A DNA stretch of 64,000 nucleotides from Glandiceps talaboti (taxonomy: Eukaryota; Hemichordata; Enteropneusta; Spengelidae). The DNA lies in assembly GCF_964340395.1 (NCBI RefSeq), contig NC_135554.1:1525001-1589000 (forward strand). Reading direction: 5' to 3'. The notes below the pieces were generated by a model that was given only the letters and a program-made list of their open reading frames with translations, was not told the DNA's origin and made no database searches. Shown piece by piece: positions 58,589 through 62,637 of the stretch. How positions within the stretch are numbered: the first letter of the stretch is position 1; each line of letters starts with the position of its first letter. The translations under genes were made by a program, and so were the position numbers.

Positions 58589-61272
58589 CTCAACCCTATC
58601 ATAGGGTTGAGATATACCCTGAACTAGCTAACAAACATTGCTAGCTAATATGTATATCACTTTTAAAATCACTTTTATTGTGGTATGTTTGTGTATTATT
58701 ATTTTTCTCGTGTAAAGAACTTACCACATTTAATTGCTATTGTTATGTCTATTGGAATCCAACTGTGCTACAAATTTCAAAAAACTGTTACATATTCTTG
58801 TACTTATTTCATGCTGTTATTTATTGTTGTTTTTATACTTATTTCTTGCTGCTTTTAAAATGTTTGTTTTGCTGATCTGTTGTGGTGTTGCTTATTTCTT
58901 TGTATTATCAACTGTTTATTCATGTTGTAAATCAATCCTGTCATTCACTTTTGTAATTTATTCGGACTGGCTTGTAAGTGAAAATTTTGTGTATGAAGTA
59001 AGAAGTTGGCAATGACAAGATGATGATCACCAAAGTAAACGGGGTATGAAAAATATTCAATGTTTGAGTGATTTAATATAGTGAAAAGTAAATCCAACCA
59101 CCCTCCAAGATTATGAGTTGGTTGATCTATCAACTGATCTATGATTTTGAAAAACAGCGTCAATGGTGTTATTTCACAACTGTATTTGGCTGTTGCTATG
59201 GGCATGGTCTTGTTGCTAGGTATATTTGCATACATTTTTTGAATCTTGATTCACTTACTCACCCATCCCTGTTGTTATCTTTGTAATATGCATATTAATC
59301 ATTTCACTGTTTGTAAGGGTGTGGTCATGGTTGCTAGAGCTAGTTGTGTCAAAATGTTTTGTCAAAGTTTTTTGACCCAAAATGCACATCTCAGAAATGA
59401 TCATTTTCATTTGAACAATTTCCCAACTTAATTCCAAAAGTAATGTCCCAAGCAAATACTAACACAATTGATTGGGTGGCTTTTAGATTTAAGTCATCCA
59501 CAGACAGACACCCAGACACCACACCATGCCTACAGCACTTGAACTTCATTAGTTCAGTTGTGCTAACTAAAGACTGAAATAAACAGCCATCCAAAATATC
59601 CTTCCCTACGGTTTTAACTTTAAGTTTAAGTCAACCACAGATAGGGAGACAGACAGACAGACAGATATATAGATGGACAAGACTATCATATCTGTAGCAT
59701 GACTGAACCTGTTTTTATCATAGAGAGTAGTGTATATGATTTAATTCAGCTGTGCTAAAAACAGTGTTTCCAAGCAACCTCAAACAGAGGTTAATCTTTA
59801 TGCCACTGACATTGAGATGTGAAGTAGCCAAAAAAGATGTAATGATTTCACGGCGTCAATAAAAGAATAACCTTTCATTTCTAGTCAAAGCATTTTCTCA
59901 CACTACGACTCACGTTTTTGGACCAAAAACACACACCTATGATGCGATCATTTTGCTTTGAACAATTTCCCAACCAGACACCAAAAGTAATGTCCCACCA
60001 AGATACCCAAGGCAATCGGTCTAGCGTTTTTTTACTTTAAGCTGTTTATACACACACACACACACACACACACACATCCACATACACACAGACAGACAGA
60101 CAGACAGACACTTAACGATGCCTATAGCACTACTGAACCTTATCAGTTCAGTTGTGCTAAAAAAAAGTAGACAGACGGAAAAGTAAGCTATGCCATATTA
60201 AGAATTGATTTGCTTCTTTGTCTGTAAATTCTCCTGAACTGGAGTTTACACATGCTACTCATGGGAATGGTTCTTACATGACAGGGGGAGTTTACACATG
60301 CTACTCATGGGAATGGTTCTTACATGACAGGGGGAGTTTACACATGCTACTCATGGGAATGGTTCTCACATGACAGGGGGAGTTTGCACACGCTACTCAT
60401 GGGAATGGTTCTTACATGACAGGGGGAGTTTACACACGCTACTCATGGGAATGGTTCTTACATGACAGGGGGAGTTTACACACGCTACTCATGGGAATGG
60501 TTCTTACATGACAGGGGGAGTTTACACATGCTACTCATGGGAATGGTTCTTACATGACAGGGGGAGTTTGCACATGCTACTCATGGGAATGGTTCTTACA
60601 TGACAGGGGGAGTTTACACATGCTACTCATGGGAATGGTTCTTACATGACAGGGGGAGTTTACACATGCTACTCATGGGAATGGTTCTTACATGACAGGG
60701 GGAGTTTACACACGCTACTCATGGGAATGGTTCTCACATGGCAGAGGGAGTTTGCACATGCTACTTGGGAATGGTTCTCACATGACAGGGAAAGTTTGCA
60801 CACACTTGTCAGGAGAATGGTTCTCATATGTCCATACCCTCTGTTTTGCAGTAAAATCCTTCTCTGTCATAGATGGTGTTTAGTTTTTGTTTGATTAAAT
60901 AACTTATAATTAAAAAGGTCAACATGTCTTTCCATGATTTCAAGATGAAAATGATATTATTAATTGTAATAAAGACATATCAACATAACGTCTTAGGCAA
61001 TGTATTTTGGATCCAGAAAAATCATTTCTACAATACAGCAACATAAAACTCTTAAAGACCAGTATAATGCACCAATGTAATAATAACTGCCTCAATAAAC
61101 AATAAATAAGTAGCCATTCCAAAACTTACTTCAAACAGATCTTTAGGATTTCCAACAACAGAAAAGAGATATGGCCACAGTGCTATTTCTGTTTTCCTGG
61201 CACAGTGCACCACAGTATGGAGGAACTGAGGAAATTCTTGGATGAAAGCTACAACTCTTGGAAGTAAAGCAT
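16146..61272 (-). CDS. RIC1: RIC1 gene, 3' portion (nine exons, partial)
   Basis: RIC1 and RGP1 form the guanine-nucleotide exchange factor for the Golgi GTPase RAB6A and act in retrograde traffic to the trans-Golgi network (established for the family). Nine minus-strand exons (61272-61130, 54475-54389, 47358-47036, 42374-42207, 41661-41537, 38915-38676, 23314-23116, 18858-18670, 16440-16146) join with consistent phases into 589 codons including the stop. The product matches the C-terminal part of animal RIC1 (human protein about 1,420 aa), covering much of the RIC1 domain and the acidic tail. All introns are GT-AG. Introns are 6.7, 7.0, 4.7, 0.5, 2.6, 15.4, 4.3 and 2.2 kb and are filled with minisatellites and transposon remains. 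The upstream exons lie outside the window, because the first exon here starts in phase 1 and needs a preceding G. No frameshift or internal stop is seen, so the gene looks intact. Confidence 0.95.
16441..16654 (-). other. RIC1 intron start, no other feature
   Basis: Intron sequence next to the acceptor of the last exon. Nothing further recognised. Confidence 0.5.
16655..17168 (+). repeat. 49-bp dimeric minisatellite, about 10 units
   Basis: Alternating 23-bp (TAACCTCATAATCCACACAT + CTC) and 26-bp (TAACCTCATAATCCACACAA + TATCTT) halves form a 49-bp dimer. It lies in the last RIC1 intron. The ACACAATAT core is shared with the 26-bp array at 18.3-18.6 kb. Confidence 0.95.
17169..18296 (+). mobile_element. 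Dispersed repeat (F3) splitting an older array
   Basis: Tandem modules of about 110-120 bp with GTGACATGCATATGTCTCAC and TTGGTGCATGC, ending GATGGACGGAACCCAACATA followed by TAAGTCC. This ending resembles the end of F2 (GGACGGAACCCAATCCATAA). The array with ACACAATAT units is present on both sides, so the element probably inserted into it. No coding region. Confidence 0.6.
18297..18596 (+). repeat. 26-bp minisatellite, about 11 units
   Basis: Unit CCTCATTTTCCACACAATAT + TTCTCA. On the RIC1 (minus) strand it reads GGAAAATGAG|GTGAGAAA, close to the 5' splice-site consensus. The array ends about 70 bp downstream of the real donor of the RIC1 exon at 18670. Confidence 0.95.
18670..18858 (-). CDS. 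RIC1: RIC1 exon h
   Basis: A 189-bp exon encoding [33 protein letters not shown] and LELWADTE, matching YLLHIFMEAGCLDWCIVIGL and VDRWASTDCPGYKPF of vertebrate RIC1. The acceptor is TTTTCTTAACAG and the donor is AATG|GTAAGT. The C of the CPGY motif is completed across the splice. Confidence 0.95.
18950..18993 (+). repeat. (AAAC)n microsatellite
   Basis: About eleven AAAC units followed by a short CA run (18996-19014), in the RIC1 intron just upstream (sense) of exon h. Confidence 0.95.
19131..20349 (+). repeat. 42-bp minisatellite, about 29 units
   Basis: Unit TATTGTGCTGTTAATTGAAA + ATATAGCCTCCAATACCCGATA. On the RIC1 strand each unit contains TATTTTCAATTAACAG, resembling a 3' splice site. 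The real acceptor of the next exon is TTTTCTTAACAG, 260 bp further on. The minus-strand frame is open for 469 codons ([14 protein letters not shown] repeats) because 42 is divisible by three. I do not call it a gene. Confidence 0.97.
20350..20793 (+). repeat. Degenerate dispersed repeat
   Basis: Two imperfect modules with AACTTATCGAACAATTTGCT / TCATTGAGCAATTTGCTATTTG and TTGACCTTGAACATG-like phrases. Related in style to F2/F3; no gene. Confidence 0.45.
20794..21835 (+). mobile_element. F2 element, copy 1
   Basis: Starts CATTGAGAATGACATAGCCCCGC and ends TCCGCGGGGACTA. Intact copies have inverted ends TAGTCCCCGC / GCGGGGACTA. Inside are about five tandem modules of about 145 bp (GTCTGAGTTATGGCTTT, CAAACAAAATGGCTG, GGCGGCCATATTGGATCGTA, AGAACACTGTCCTAATACCA) and GGAC repeats near the right end. 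No coding capacity, so a non-autonomous element. Confidence 0.8.
21836..22513 (+). mobile_element. F1 element (degenerate) plus short F1 tail
   Basis: Begins ATGCCAGTGGCATTGTAACACA directly after F2. The first copy ends GTTCAGTTGTGCTAAA at 22384; a second short tail ends GAAGTTGTGCTAAAA at 22514. Confidence 0.75.
22514..23115 (-). other. RIC1 intron with F3-like repeat and CA runs
   Basis: Contains TGTCATAAAGGTCAAGG/GTGACATATGCA phrases similar to F3. Two (CA)n runs at 22921-22958 and 22983-23010 are flanked by duplicated CTCACTCACGCATGCACTAA. Confidence 0.55.
23116..23314 (-). CDS. RIC1: RIC1 exon g
   Basis: A 199-bp exon with [16 protein letters not shown], then [20 protein letters not shown], matching the vertebrate ELEHISMELASKGPHKSQ segment. 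The acceptor is TTTGATTAG and the donor is ATAAG|GTACTA. It is isolated by a 15.4-kb upstream intron and a 4.3-kb downstream intron, both packed with mobile-element debris. Confidence 0.93.
23315..23649 (-). other. RIC1 intron, nothing recognised
   Basis: Start of the 15.4-kb intron on the acceptor side. AT-rich, with a small duplication of ATTATAGTATATTTAGGATG (23550-23590). Confidence 0.5.
23650..23865 (+). repeat. Dispersed repeat, partner of 43205-43375
   Basis: About 200 bp shared with 43205-43375: GGTCAGAATAGCT, TGTTTAGCTCTTC, AGTTAGTGG-like and GGTAAAATATTGTACTTTTA phrases in the same order and orientation. No coding content. Confidence 0.75.
23866..24287. other. No gene recognised
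   Basis: Intronic AT-rich sequence; short frames only. Confidence 0.5.
24288..25471 (+). mobile_element. F1 element, 5' part degenerate
   Basis: A likely left end near 24288 (TTGCGTTGCCGCACAACTTC). Clear F1 modules from 24836 (ACATCTCACCAAGTTTCA, CAATCTGCTCAGTAGTTTTG, CAGTAGTTTCTGAGTTTAAG). (CA)n(GACA)n at 25372-25421. Terminal TTCAGTTGTGCTAA at 25457-25470. The middle (24380-24830) is not clearly F1. Confidence 0.7.
25472..28200. other. No gene recognised
   Basis: 2.7 kb of AT-rich intronic sequence without recognisable protein, RNA or transposon features. Open frames up to 81 codons look random. Confidence 0.45.
29719..30541 (+). mobile_element. F2 element, copy 2, inserted in F1
   Basis: Interrupts the F1 phrase TTTTTTGACC/AAAAATCACATTTTTTGACC. 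Inverted ends TAGTCCCCGC (29732) and GCGGGGACTA (30541). About three internal modules of about 145 bp and a (GGAC)n run at 30443-30487. Confidence 0.88.
30684..30780 (+). repeat. (CA)n(GACA)n microsatellite of F1
   Basis: Long CA run with one ATCC interruption, followed by GACAGACAGAC. Confidence 0.95.
31491..31651. other. (GT)n run and unique sequence
   Basis: A short (GT)n at 31491-31511 marks the 5' break of the Penelope-like fragment; nothing else recognised. Confidence 0.5.
31652..32289 (+). mobile_element. F2 element, copy 3
   Basis: Starts ATTGAGAATGACATAGTCCC and ends CATCCGGCGGAGACTA. The right end has mutated from GCGGGGACTA. Two or three internal modules. Confidence 0.82.
32290..33010. 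other. AT-rich, short direct repeats
   Basis: No gene. An imperfect direct repeat of about 80 bp at 32690-32790 and 32783-32880 (TGACCCTGTAMAATGGAACA, TTTGGTTTGACC). It may belong to the 3' flank of the piggyBac element. Confidence 0.45.
33019..34609 (-). pseudogene. piggyBac-type transposase pseudogene
   Basis: Minus strand, with an acidic N-terminus ([17 protein letters not shown]). Next come [15 protein letters not shown] (another frame), [20 protein letters not shown] with [15 protein letters not shown], and [18 protein letters not shown] (first catalytic Asp region). Then come [32 protein letters not shown] (second Asp), [15 protein letters not shown], and a cysteine-rich end (CCVCSDR, TVCATC). 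It has at least three frameshifts (near 34400, 34330 and 34045) and a TGA near 33779, so no intact protein. Family identity is secure; terminal repeats were not located. Confidence 0.93.
34610..35010. other. piggyBac 5' flank and F1-like module
   Basis: No gene. 34850-35000 carries an F1-like phrase (CCCTAATTTGCATATTAATG, AATTGGCATAGTAGTTTTG) that runs into the 59-bp array. Confidence 0.45.
35011..35997 (+). repeat. 59-bp minisatellite, about 17 units
   Basis: Unit TATACTGACCATGCAGTTTT + GACAGATGGACGACTGAGAA + TCACCCTGCTGAAGGTGAA. Sub-variants (GGATAACTGAG, ATTGACAATG, CTGACAGTG) recur in a three- to four-unit order. The right edge breaks directly into the DIRS-like RNase H sequence. Confidence 0.97.
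35998..38220 (-). pseudogene. DIRS-like retrotransposon, internally deleted
   Basis: Minus strand. 38170-37295 is a Ser/Arg-rich gag-like protein ([17 protein letters not shown]) with a conserved-looking C part ([28 protein letters not shown]). 37282-36965 continues the gag region in another frame. 36968-36540 has the start of DIRS RT ([19 protein letters not shown] then [12 protein letters not shown]). The catalytic RT centre is deleted. A distal RT piece follows ([37 protein letters not shown]), then RNase H ([29 protein letters not shown]). The sequence is cut off there by the 59-bp array. No tyrosine recombinase is seen. Confidence 0.85.
38221..38675. other. Unassigned, possibly DIRS 5' terminal sequence
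   Basis: No coding signal. It includes a short repeat of GAGTCGCYAGT (38506 and 38542). Ends at the donor of RIC1 exon f. Confidence 0.4.
38676..38915 (-). CDS. RIC1: RIC1 exon f (variable linker)
   Basis: A 240-bp exon beginning [16 protein letters not shown], then an acidic and serine-rich stretch (AADDDVDSG) ending PILNK. This part of RIC1 is poorly conserved, so it is assigned by position, phase and splice sites (TTCTTCCACAG acceptor, AAGG|GTGAGT donor). The joint to the next exon gives NKAVGTDEV. Confidence 0.85.
39010..39290 (+). pseudogene. GIY-YIG endonuclease fragment (retroelement)
   Basis: Plus strand [20 protein letters not shown] then [14 protein letters not shown], and one frame over [13 protein letters not shown]. 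This matches the GIY-YIG domain at the C end of Penelope-like or related retroelements. Frameshifted near 39150. The catalytic YIG start is altered ([10 protein letters not shown]). It lies antisense in the RIC1 intron between exons e and f. Confidence 0.72.
39291..40395 (+). mobile_element. F1 element, 3' end lost
   Basis: Left end ACCAATGGTATTGTAGCACG; four 115-bp modules (39410-39850); second module type (39900-40390) ending CAGCAGTTTTTGACTTAAAA without CA run or terminal repeat. Confidence 0.78.
40396..40779. other. No gene recognised
   Basis: Unique sequence with more CpG than its neighbours (40520-40630). No motif recognised. Confidence 0.45.
40780..41110 (+). repeat. SINE/LINE-tail-like repeat
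   Basis: Ends with TGTAAAGAGCTTTGAACACG then GGAAAGCTCTATATAAGAAC and ATTATTATT. This 'AAAGCGC...CTATATAAGAA' tail is common to many animal SINE/LINE 3' ends. The upstream 250 bp is Cys/Ser-open by chance only. Confidence 0.5.
41376..41440 (+). repeat. Second SINE/LINE 3' tail
   Basis: TTGTAAAGCGCATTGAGGCT then AATGCGCTGATAAGAA and (TTA)n, the same tail type as at 41055-41110. Confidence 0.55.
41537..41661 (-). CDS. RIC1: RIC1 exon e
   Basis: A 125-bp exon encoding [25 protein letters not shown] and LPKHV, matching the RAARVDN...LKRLHKDFLWPLPI block of vertebrate RIC1. The acceptor is CCTCTTCTAG and the donor is GTGG|GTAAGT. Phases on both sides agree with the neighbouring exons. Confidence 0.94.
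41662..42206 (-). other. Short RIC1 intron
   Basis: 545 bp; contains an F1-like half module (CCTGTTGTTATCTTTGGGCA at 41772) but otherwise nothing recognised. Confidence 0.5.
42207..42374 (-). CDS. RIC1: RIC1 exon d
   Basis: A 168-bp exon with [27 protein letters not shown] and LRKER, matching the conserved RHARRLLED...LGFELISWL block of vertebrate RIC1. The acceptor is AATTTTATAG and the donor is AAAG|GTATGT. The following intron (545 bp) is the only short one in the window. Confidence 0.94.
42540..43005 (+). pseudogene. Second piggyBac transposase fragment (N part)
   Basis: Plus strand acidic stretch [17 protein letters not shown], then [38 protein letters not shown], a stop, and [14 protein letters not shown]. 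This is the start of the piggyBac transposase domain (compare VRETNRYA in the copy at 34.4 kb, opposite strand). A stop codon separates E and TNRYA. A 46-bp block with TNRYADQ is duplicated. Nothing of the catalytic part remains. Confidence 0.78.
42912..43003 (+). repeat. 46-bp tandem duplication
   Basis: 42912-42957 and 42958-43003 are identical except one base (ATGTCGTC/ATGACGTC), within the piggyBac fragment. Confidence 0.95.
43205..43375 (+). repeat. Dispersed repeat, partner of 23650-23865
   Basis: Shares GGTCAGAATAGCTYCGCTG, GTAGAAGTG-TTC, TGTTCAGCTCTTC and GTAAAATATTGTACTTTTAT in order with the copy at 23.65 kb. Confidence 0.75.
43725..43792 (+). repeat. CA-rich microsatellite (F1-like tail)
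   Basis: (CACAGA)n and (CA)n after GGTTTAGCGGTTTTGACTTT, an F1 3'-module phrase. Confidence 0.85.
43826..46692 (+). repeat. Local duplication, copy A (interrupted)
   Basis: About 1.55 kb shared with 56093-57675 in the same orientation. 43850-44147 matches 56100-56430, and 45470-46692 matches 56480-57675. Copy A carries a 1.31-kb insertion (44148-45458) absent from copy B. Content includes CTCGCTCGTACTCAAAGCAG, AACCTTTTCGGATTTA and CATGGTTATTTAAAACACAT. Short frames (for example [15 protein letters not shown] on minus) are kept in both, but I recognise no protein. Confidence 0.85.
44148..45458 (+). mobile_element. 1311-bp TIR element inside copy A
   Basis: Left end CAGGGTTCGTAC and right end GTGCGAACCCTG are inverted repeats, and ACAGT flanks both sides (44143-44147, 45459-45463). 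Both subterminal regions are rich in TTTTCCAGGG repeats. The ends resemble non-autonomous hAT-like elements, though only a 5-bp target duplication is clear. The paralogous site at 56.43 kb is empty. Confidence 0.85.
46693..47035 (-). other. RIC1 intron, nothing recognised
   Basis: Unique AT-rich sequence with a GGGGGTGGGGGTGGAG run at 46900-46918. Confidence 0.5.
47036..47358 (-). CDS. RIC1: RIC1 exon c
   Basis: A 323-bp exon beginning [18 protein letters not shown] and continuing [11 protein letters not shown], equivalent to the conserved RIC1 stretch before a Ser/Pro-rich linker. The linker here ([25 protein letters not shown]) is low complexity and probably disordered or phosphorylated (inference). 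The acceptor is AATTCTTTCAG and the donor is AAAAA|GTAAGC. The exon starts in phase 0 and ends in phase 2. Confidence 0.94.
47419..49171 (+). repeat. 17-bp minisatellite, about 103 units
   Basis: Unit AGACTGAAGGTGTTATC with variants GCGTTATC, GTATTATC, GTTAAC. On the RIC1 strand each unit reads CTGATAACACCTTCAGT: a CTRAY branch-point-like motif followed by a CTTCAG 3' splice-site-like motif. It occupies the last 1.8 kb of the intron, ending about 60 bp before the true acceptor of exon c. Confidence 0.97.
49180..49218 (+). repeat. Left fragment of the 42-bp array
   Basis: (CATA)n followed by CATATATTTGGACTTATACT, the 42-bp unit, cut off at 49218 by inserted sequence. Confidence 0.85.
49219..50074 (+). 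mobile_element. Insertion with terminal foldback in the 42-bp array
   Basis: About 855 bp of CpG-containing unique sequence sitting between pieces of the 42-bp array. Its right end is a large inverted repeat: arms 49948-49997 and 50025-50074 (50 bp each, about 43 matches), loop 27 bp, outer GTTATTTGCCAAATACC. It contains TCTGATTGGTCGAGAG and CTGATTGGATGATAA phrases. No protein recognised; foldback or MITE-like element. Confidence 0.65.
50075..53138 (-). repeat. 42-bp minisatellite made of the RIC1 5' splice site, about 73 units
   Basis: On the RIC1 strand each unit reads AAGTTAGTAGACATGTAAGT then ATAAGTCCAAATATATGTATGT. AAGTTAGTAGACAT are the last 14 coding bases of exon b, and GTAAGTATAAG is its donor. 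Units vary mainly at AGACAT/AGAAAT and CATATAT/CACATAT; GTAAGTAT is almost invariant, and a second GTAAGT (TATGTAAGTTAG) lies in the same unit. Three units carry an extra TAGTTTACATA (50785-50895). The plus strand is open for up to 759 codons ([14 protein letters not shown]), an effect of the 42-bp period. Confidence 0.97.
53139..54169 (+). mobile_element. Second insertion in the 42-bp array, with 64-bp foldback
   Basis: Starts with a near-perfect inverted repeat: arms 53139-53202 and 53217-53280 (64 bp, about 57 matches, loop 14 bp), outer AGCAATAACCCCC. The right part has a second hairpin at 54084-54117 (CCCATTTTACCAC / GTGGTAAAATGGG, perfect 13-bp arms). The array phrase ATACTTA flanks both sides. 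It contains an unidentified open frame on the minus strand (54068-53721). Confidence 0.65.
53721..54068 (-). other. Unidentified open frame, 115 codons
   Basis: Codon use looks less random than in neighbouring sequence (for example [46 protein letters not shown]). No motif recognised, no signal peptide or membrane segment. It lies inside the insertion, so it could be a captured exon or part of a mobile element, or chance. Confidence 0.25.
54170..54388 (-). repeat. Proximal part of the 42-bp array, adjoining exon b
   Basis: About five units identical in type to 50075-53138. The one nearest the exon is the real donor (54381-54388, GTAAGTAT on minus), so array and functional splice site are continuous. 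Confidence 0.97.
54389..54475 (-). CDS. RIC1: RIC1 exon b, whose donor site seeds a minisatellite
   Basis: An 87-bp, 29-residue, phase 0-0 exon beginning ECLNAKAF and containing [13 protein letters not shown], ending KVSRH. It supplies exactly the segment expected between the exons at 61130 and 47358. The acceptor is TTTATTACAG|GAG and the donor is AGACAT|GTAAGTAT. The last 14 coding bases and the donor are also the core of the 42-bp repeat that begins immediately downstream. Retaining the intron would add nine residues before a stop in the first repeat unit. Confidence 0.93.
54476..54934 (-). other. RIC1 intron, nothing recognised
   Basis: Intron upstream of exon b. A plus-strand open frame here ([15 protein letters not shown]) overlaps the exon antisense and is not supported. 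Confidence 0.5.
54935..56040 (+). repeat. 47-bp minisatellite, about 23 units
   Basis: Unit GTGAATGATGCCCTAGTAGG + TGTACAAATCTACACTGTGT + GTATATG. Variants CCCCAG/CCCTAG and GTACGTG/GTATATG alternate. It ends at 56040, 50 bp before duplication copy B. Confidence 0.97.
56093..57675 (+). repeat. Local duplication, copy B
   Basis: Partner of copy A (43826-46692), without the 1.31-kb insertion. It has its own small insertions: TTTACATCACAGATAACTAA around 56345-56390 and a perfect hairpin at 56442-56478. The 3' parts contain F1-like 'CACACCAGATATCAAAGCAATCTGAC' type modules. Confidence 0.85.
56442..56478. repeat. Perfect 16-bp palindrome
   Basis: Arms GCCATAAGGCGTGTGC and GCACACGCCTTATGGC with loop AGTAC. 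Absent from the equivalent place in copy A. Confidence 0.95.
57676..58084. other. No gene recognised
   Basis: Unique intronic sequence between copy B and an F1 fragment. Confidence 0.5.
58085..58584 (+). mobile_element. F1 fragment (3' modules) with CA run
   Basis: Modules TTTCAGTCTCATTGACTGAG, CTAATTTGCATATCACTGAT, GATCTGCCCAGTAGTTTTTG, then (CA)26 at 58532-58584. No terminal repeat. Confidence 0.75.
58585..58615. repeat. Perfect 15-bp palindrome next to the CA run
   Basis: ATATCTCAACCCTAT, one C, then ATAGGGTTGAGATAT. Confidence 0.95.
58616..58974. other. No gene recognised
   Basis: T-rich on the plus strand (58680-58900). Hydrophobic open frames reflect base composition only. Confidence 0.45.
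58975..59150 (-). pseudogene. LINE endonuclease fragment
   Basis: Minus strand: [20 protein letters not shown], then [17 protein letters not shown]. This is the usual C-terminal signature of non-LTR retrotransposon APE endonucleases (QLVD-PTH-GN-LDLLFT ... SDH). Only about 60 residues remain; the neighbour on the right is an F1 element. Confidence 0.65.
59152..59765 (+). mobile_element. F1 elements, two short copies
   Basis: Left end CAGCGTCAATGGTGTTATTTC; first terminal TTCAGTTGTGCTAA at 59555-59568; second copy ends TTCAGCTGTGCTAAAA at 59746-59761. Both lack most internal modules. Confidence 0.72.
59880..60164 (+). mobile_element. F1 3' fragment
   Basis: GATGCGATCATTTTGCTTTG, AACAATTTCCCAACCAGACA, CA and GACA runs (60050-60110), terminal TTCAGTTGTGCTAAAA. 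Confidence 0.78.
60237..60830 (+). repeat. 46-bp minisatellite, about 12 units
   Basis: Unit GGGAGTTTACACATGCTACT + CATGGGAATGGTTCTTACATGACAGG. On the RIC1 strand each unit contains CAT|GTAAGAACC, donor-like. It lies 260-300 bp downstream of the real donor of exon a. The last units degenerate. Confidence 0.96.
61130..61272 (-). CDS. RIC1: RIC1 exon a (RIC1 domain)
   Basis: A 143-bp exon encoding [18 protein letters not shown], then VVHCARKTE and [11 protein letters not shown], which aligns with the highly conserved helical core of RIC1. The acceptor on the minus strand is TTTCTTTCAG|AT. The donor is GAA|GTAAGT. The first codon (Asp) is split 1/2, and the exon ends in phase 0. Confidence 0.95.
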
Positions 61273-61292
61273 CTGAAAGAAAAAAGAAAAAT

Positions 61293-62400
61293 AGTGCCAA
61301 TGGTGTTATAACACAACTGTATTTGGCTGTTTTTTGCTTACATTTTTGGAATCATTATTCACTTACCTACACATCCCATGTTTCATCTTTGCAATATACA
61401 TCATTTGACTATTGCACTGGGCATGGTCTTCTTGTTGCTAGGCATATTTGCATACATTTTTAGAATCTTAATTCACTTACCTACCCATCCCTGTTGTTAT
61501 CTTTGTAATATGTGTAATCATTTTACTGTTGGTAGGGGCGTGGTCATGGTTGCTAGGGCTAGTTGTGTCAAAATGTTTTGAACAATAACTGCAGAATAAC
61601 ACCAGAAACATTCCACTAATGCTTCAACCAAATTTCAGCCCTATCTGCTAAGCAGTTTTGGAAGTATAAATTTTTAACCAAAAAGACACATCCTTAGCCC
61701 TAATTTGCATATCACTAATTGGACCATCATGTCATGAACAATTCTTAATCTAAACACCCCTAAGAAAGTTCCCACCAAATTTCAGAATGATCCACCCAGT
61801 AATTTTTGAGTCTACATATTTTGACCAACAATCACATTTTTTGACCCAAAATGCACATCTCTGATACGATCATTTTCATTTGAAATGTTTCTCAACGAAA
61901 CTCCAAATATAATGTCCCCAGTAAATACCAAAACAATTGATTGGGTGGCTTTTGAGTTTAAGTCATCCACACACATACATACAGATGGACGGACAAACAC
62001 CCAGACACCATACCATGCATATAGCACGTGAACCTCATTAGTTCAGTTGTGCTAACTAGAGACTGAAATCAACATCCCTACAAAAAATTGATTTTCAAAA
62101 TATTCTTCCCAGTAGTTTTTGACTTTTTTTTAGTTTGTCAACTACAGATAAGCAGACAGACAGACAGACAGACAGACAGTATATAGATGGTCAAACTCTA
62201 TCACCTAATTTGCATATCATTGATGAGATCATTGTATACTTGACAGCTCTTCATCTATACACCCACAGATGCATCCCCATTAAATTTCAGCCCCATCTGC
62301 TCAGTAGTTTTGGAATTAAAGATTTTTTACAATAAAGACACATTTCTAGCCCTAATTTGCATATCACTGATGGGATCACCATGTCGTGAATTCTTAATCT
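61293..62400 (+). mobile_element. F1 elements, two overlapping copies
   Basis: Left end TGCCAATGGTGTTATAACAC; terminal TTCAGTTGTGCTAA at 62041-62054; a second degenerate copy runs from 62060 to about 62410 with (GACA)n at 62152-62180. Confidence 0.75.
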
Positions 62401-62483
62401 AAACACCCTTAAAGTGTACATGCAAAGGTTGATAATTTTTTCGTAATTATGTTTATTTTGCCATAAAAATAAATGAAATTGCA

Positions 62484-62637
62484 TTCATACCTCTAAATAT
62501 TGCGCGCATTGGCAAGAAAGTCGCAAAAATACTTGCCCCCTTAATCCCCTGTGCTTCGACTAACTTCGGCACCTCAATCAGCTCACGAAATGTGTCGAGG
62601 TCCCACGTGTTACAAAAGCCATGATCAAAACGAAAAA
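62484..62637 (-). other. CpG-rich orphan open fragment with a donor site
   Basis: Minus strand is open through FRFDHGFCNTWDLDTFRELI and EAQGIKGASIFATFLPMRA, ending at AGAG|GTATGAAT, a good donor whose phase fits RIC1 exon a. It does not resemble the RIC1 segment expected there (ending I-P-D). The G+C and CpG content is far above the flanks. The WDLDT...LPMRA pattern is faintly like bacterial ParA-type ATPases, but this is weak. Could be a foreign fragment, a lineage-specific exon or chance. Confidence 0.3.

Noticed and set aside
62484-62637. The missing upstream exon of RIC1
   Set aside because: The phase fits, but the peptide does not match the RIC1 segment that precedes DALLPRVV (expected to end in I-P-D), so the true exon is more likely beyond 64000. 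Kept only as an orphan fragment.
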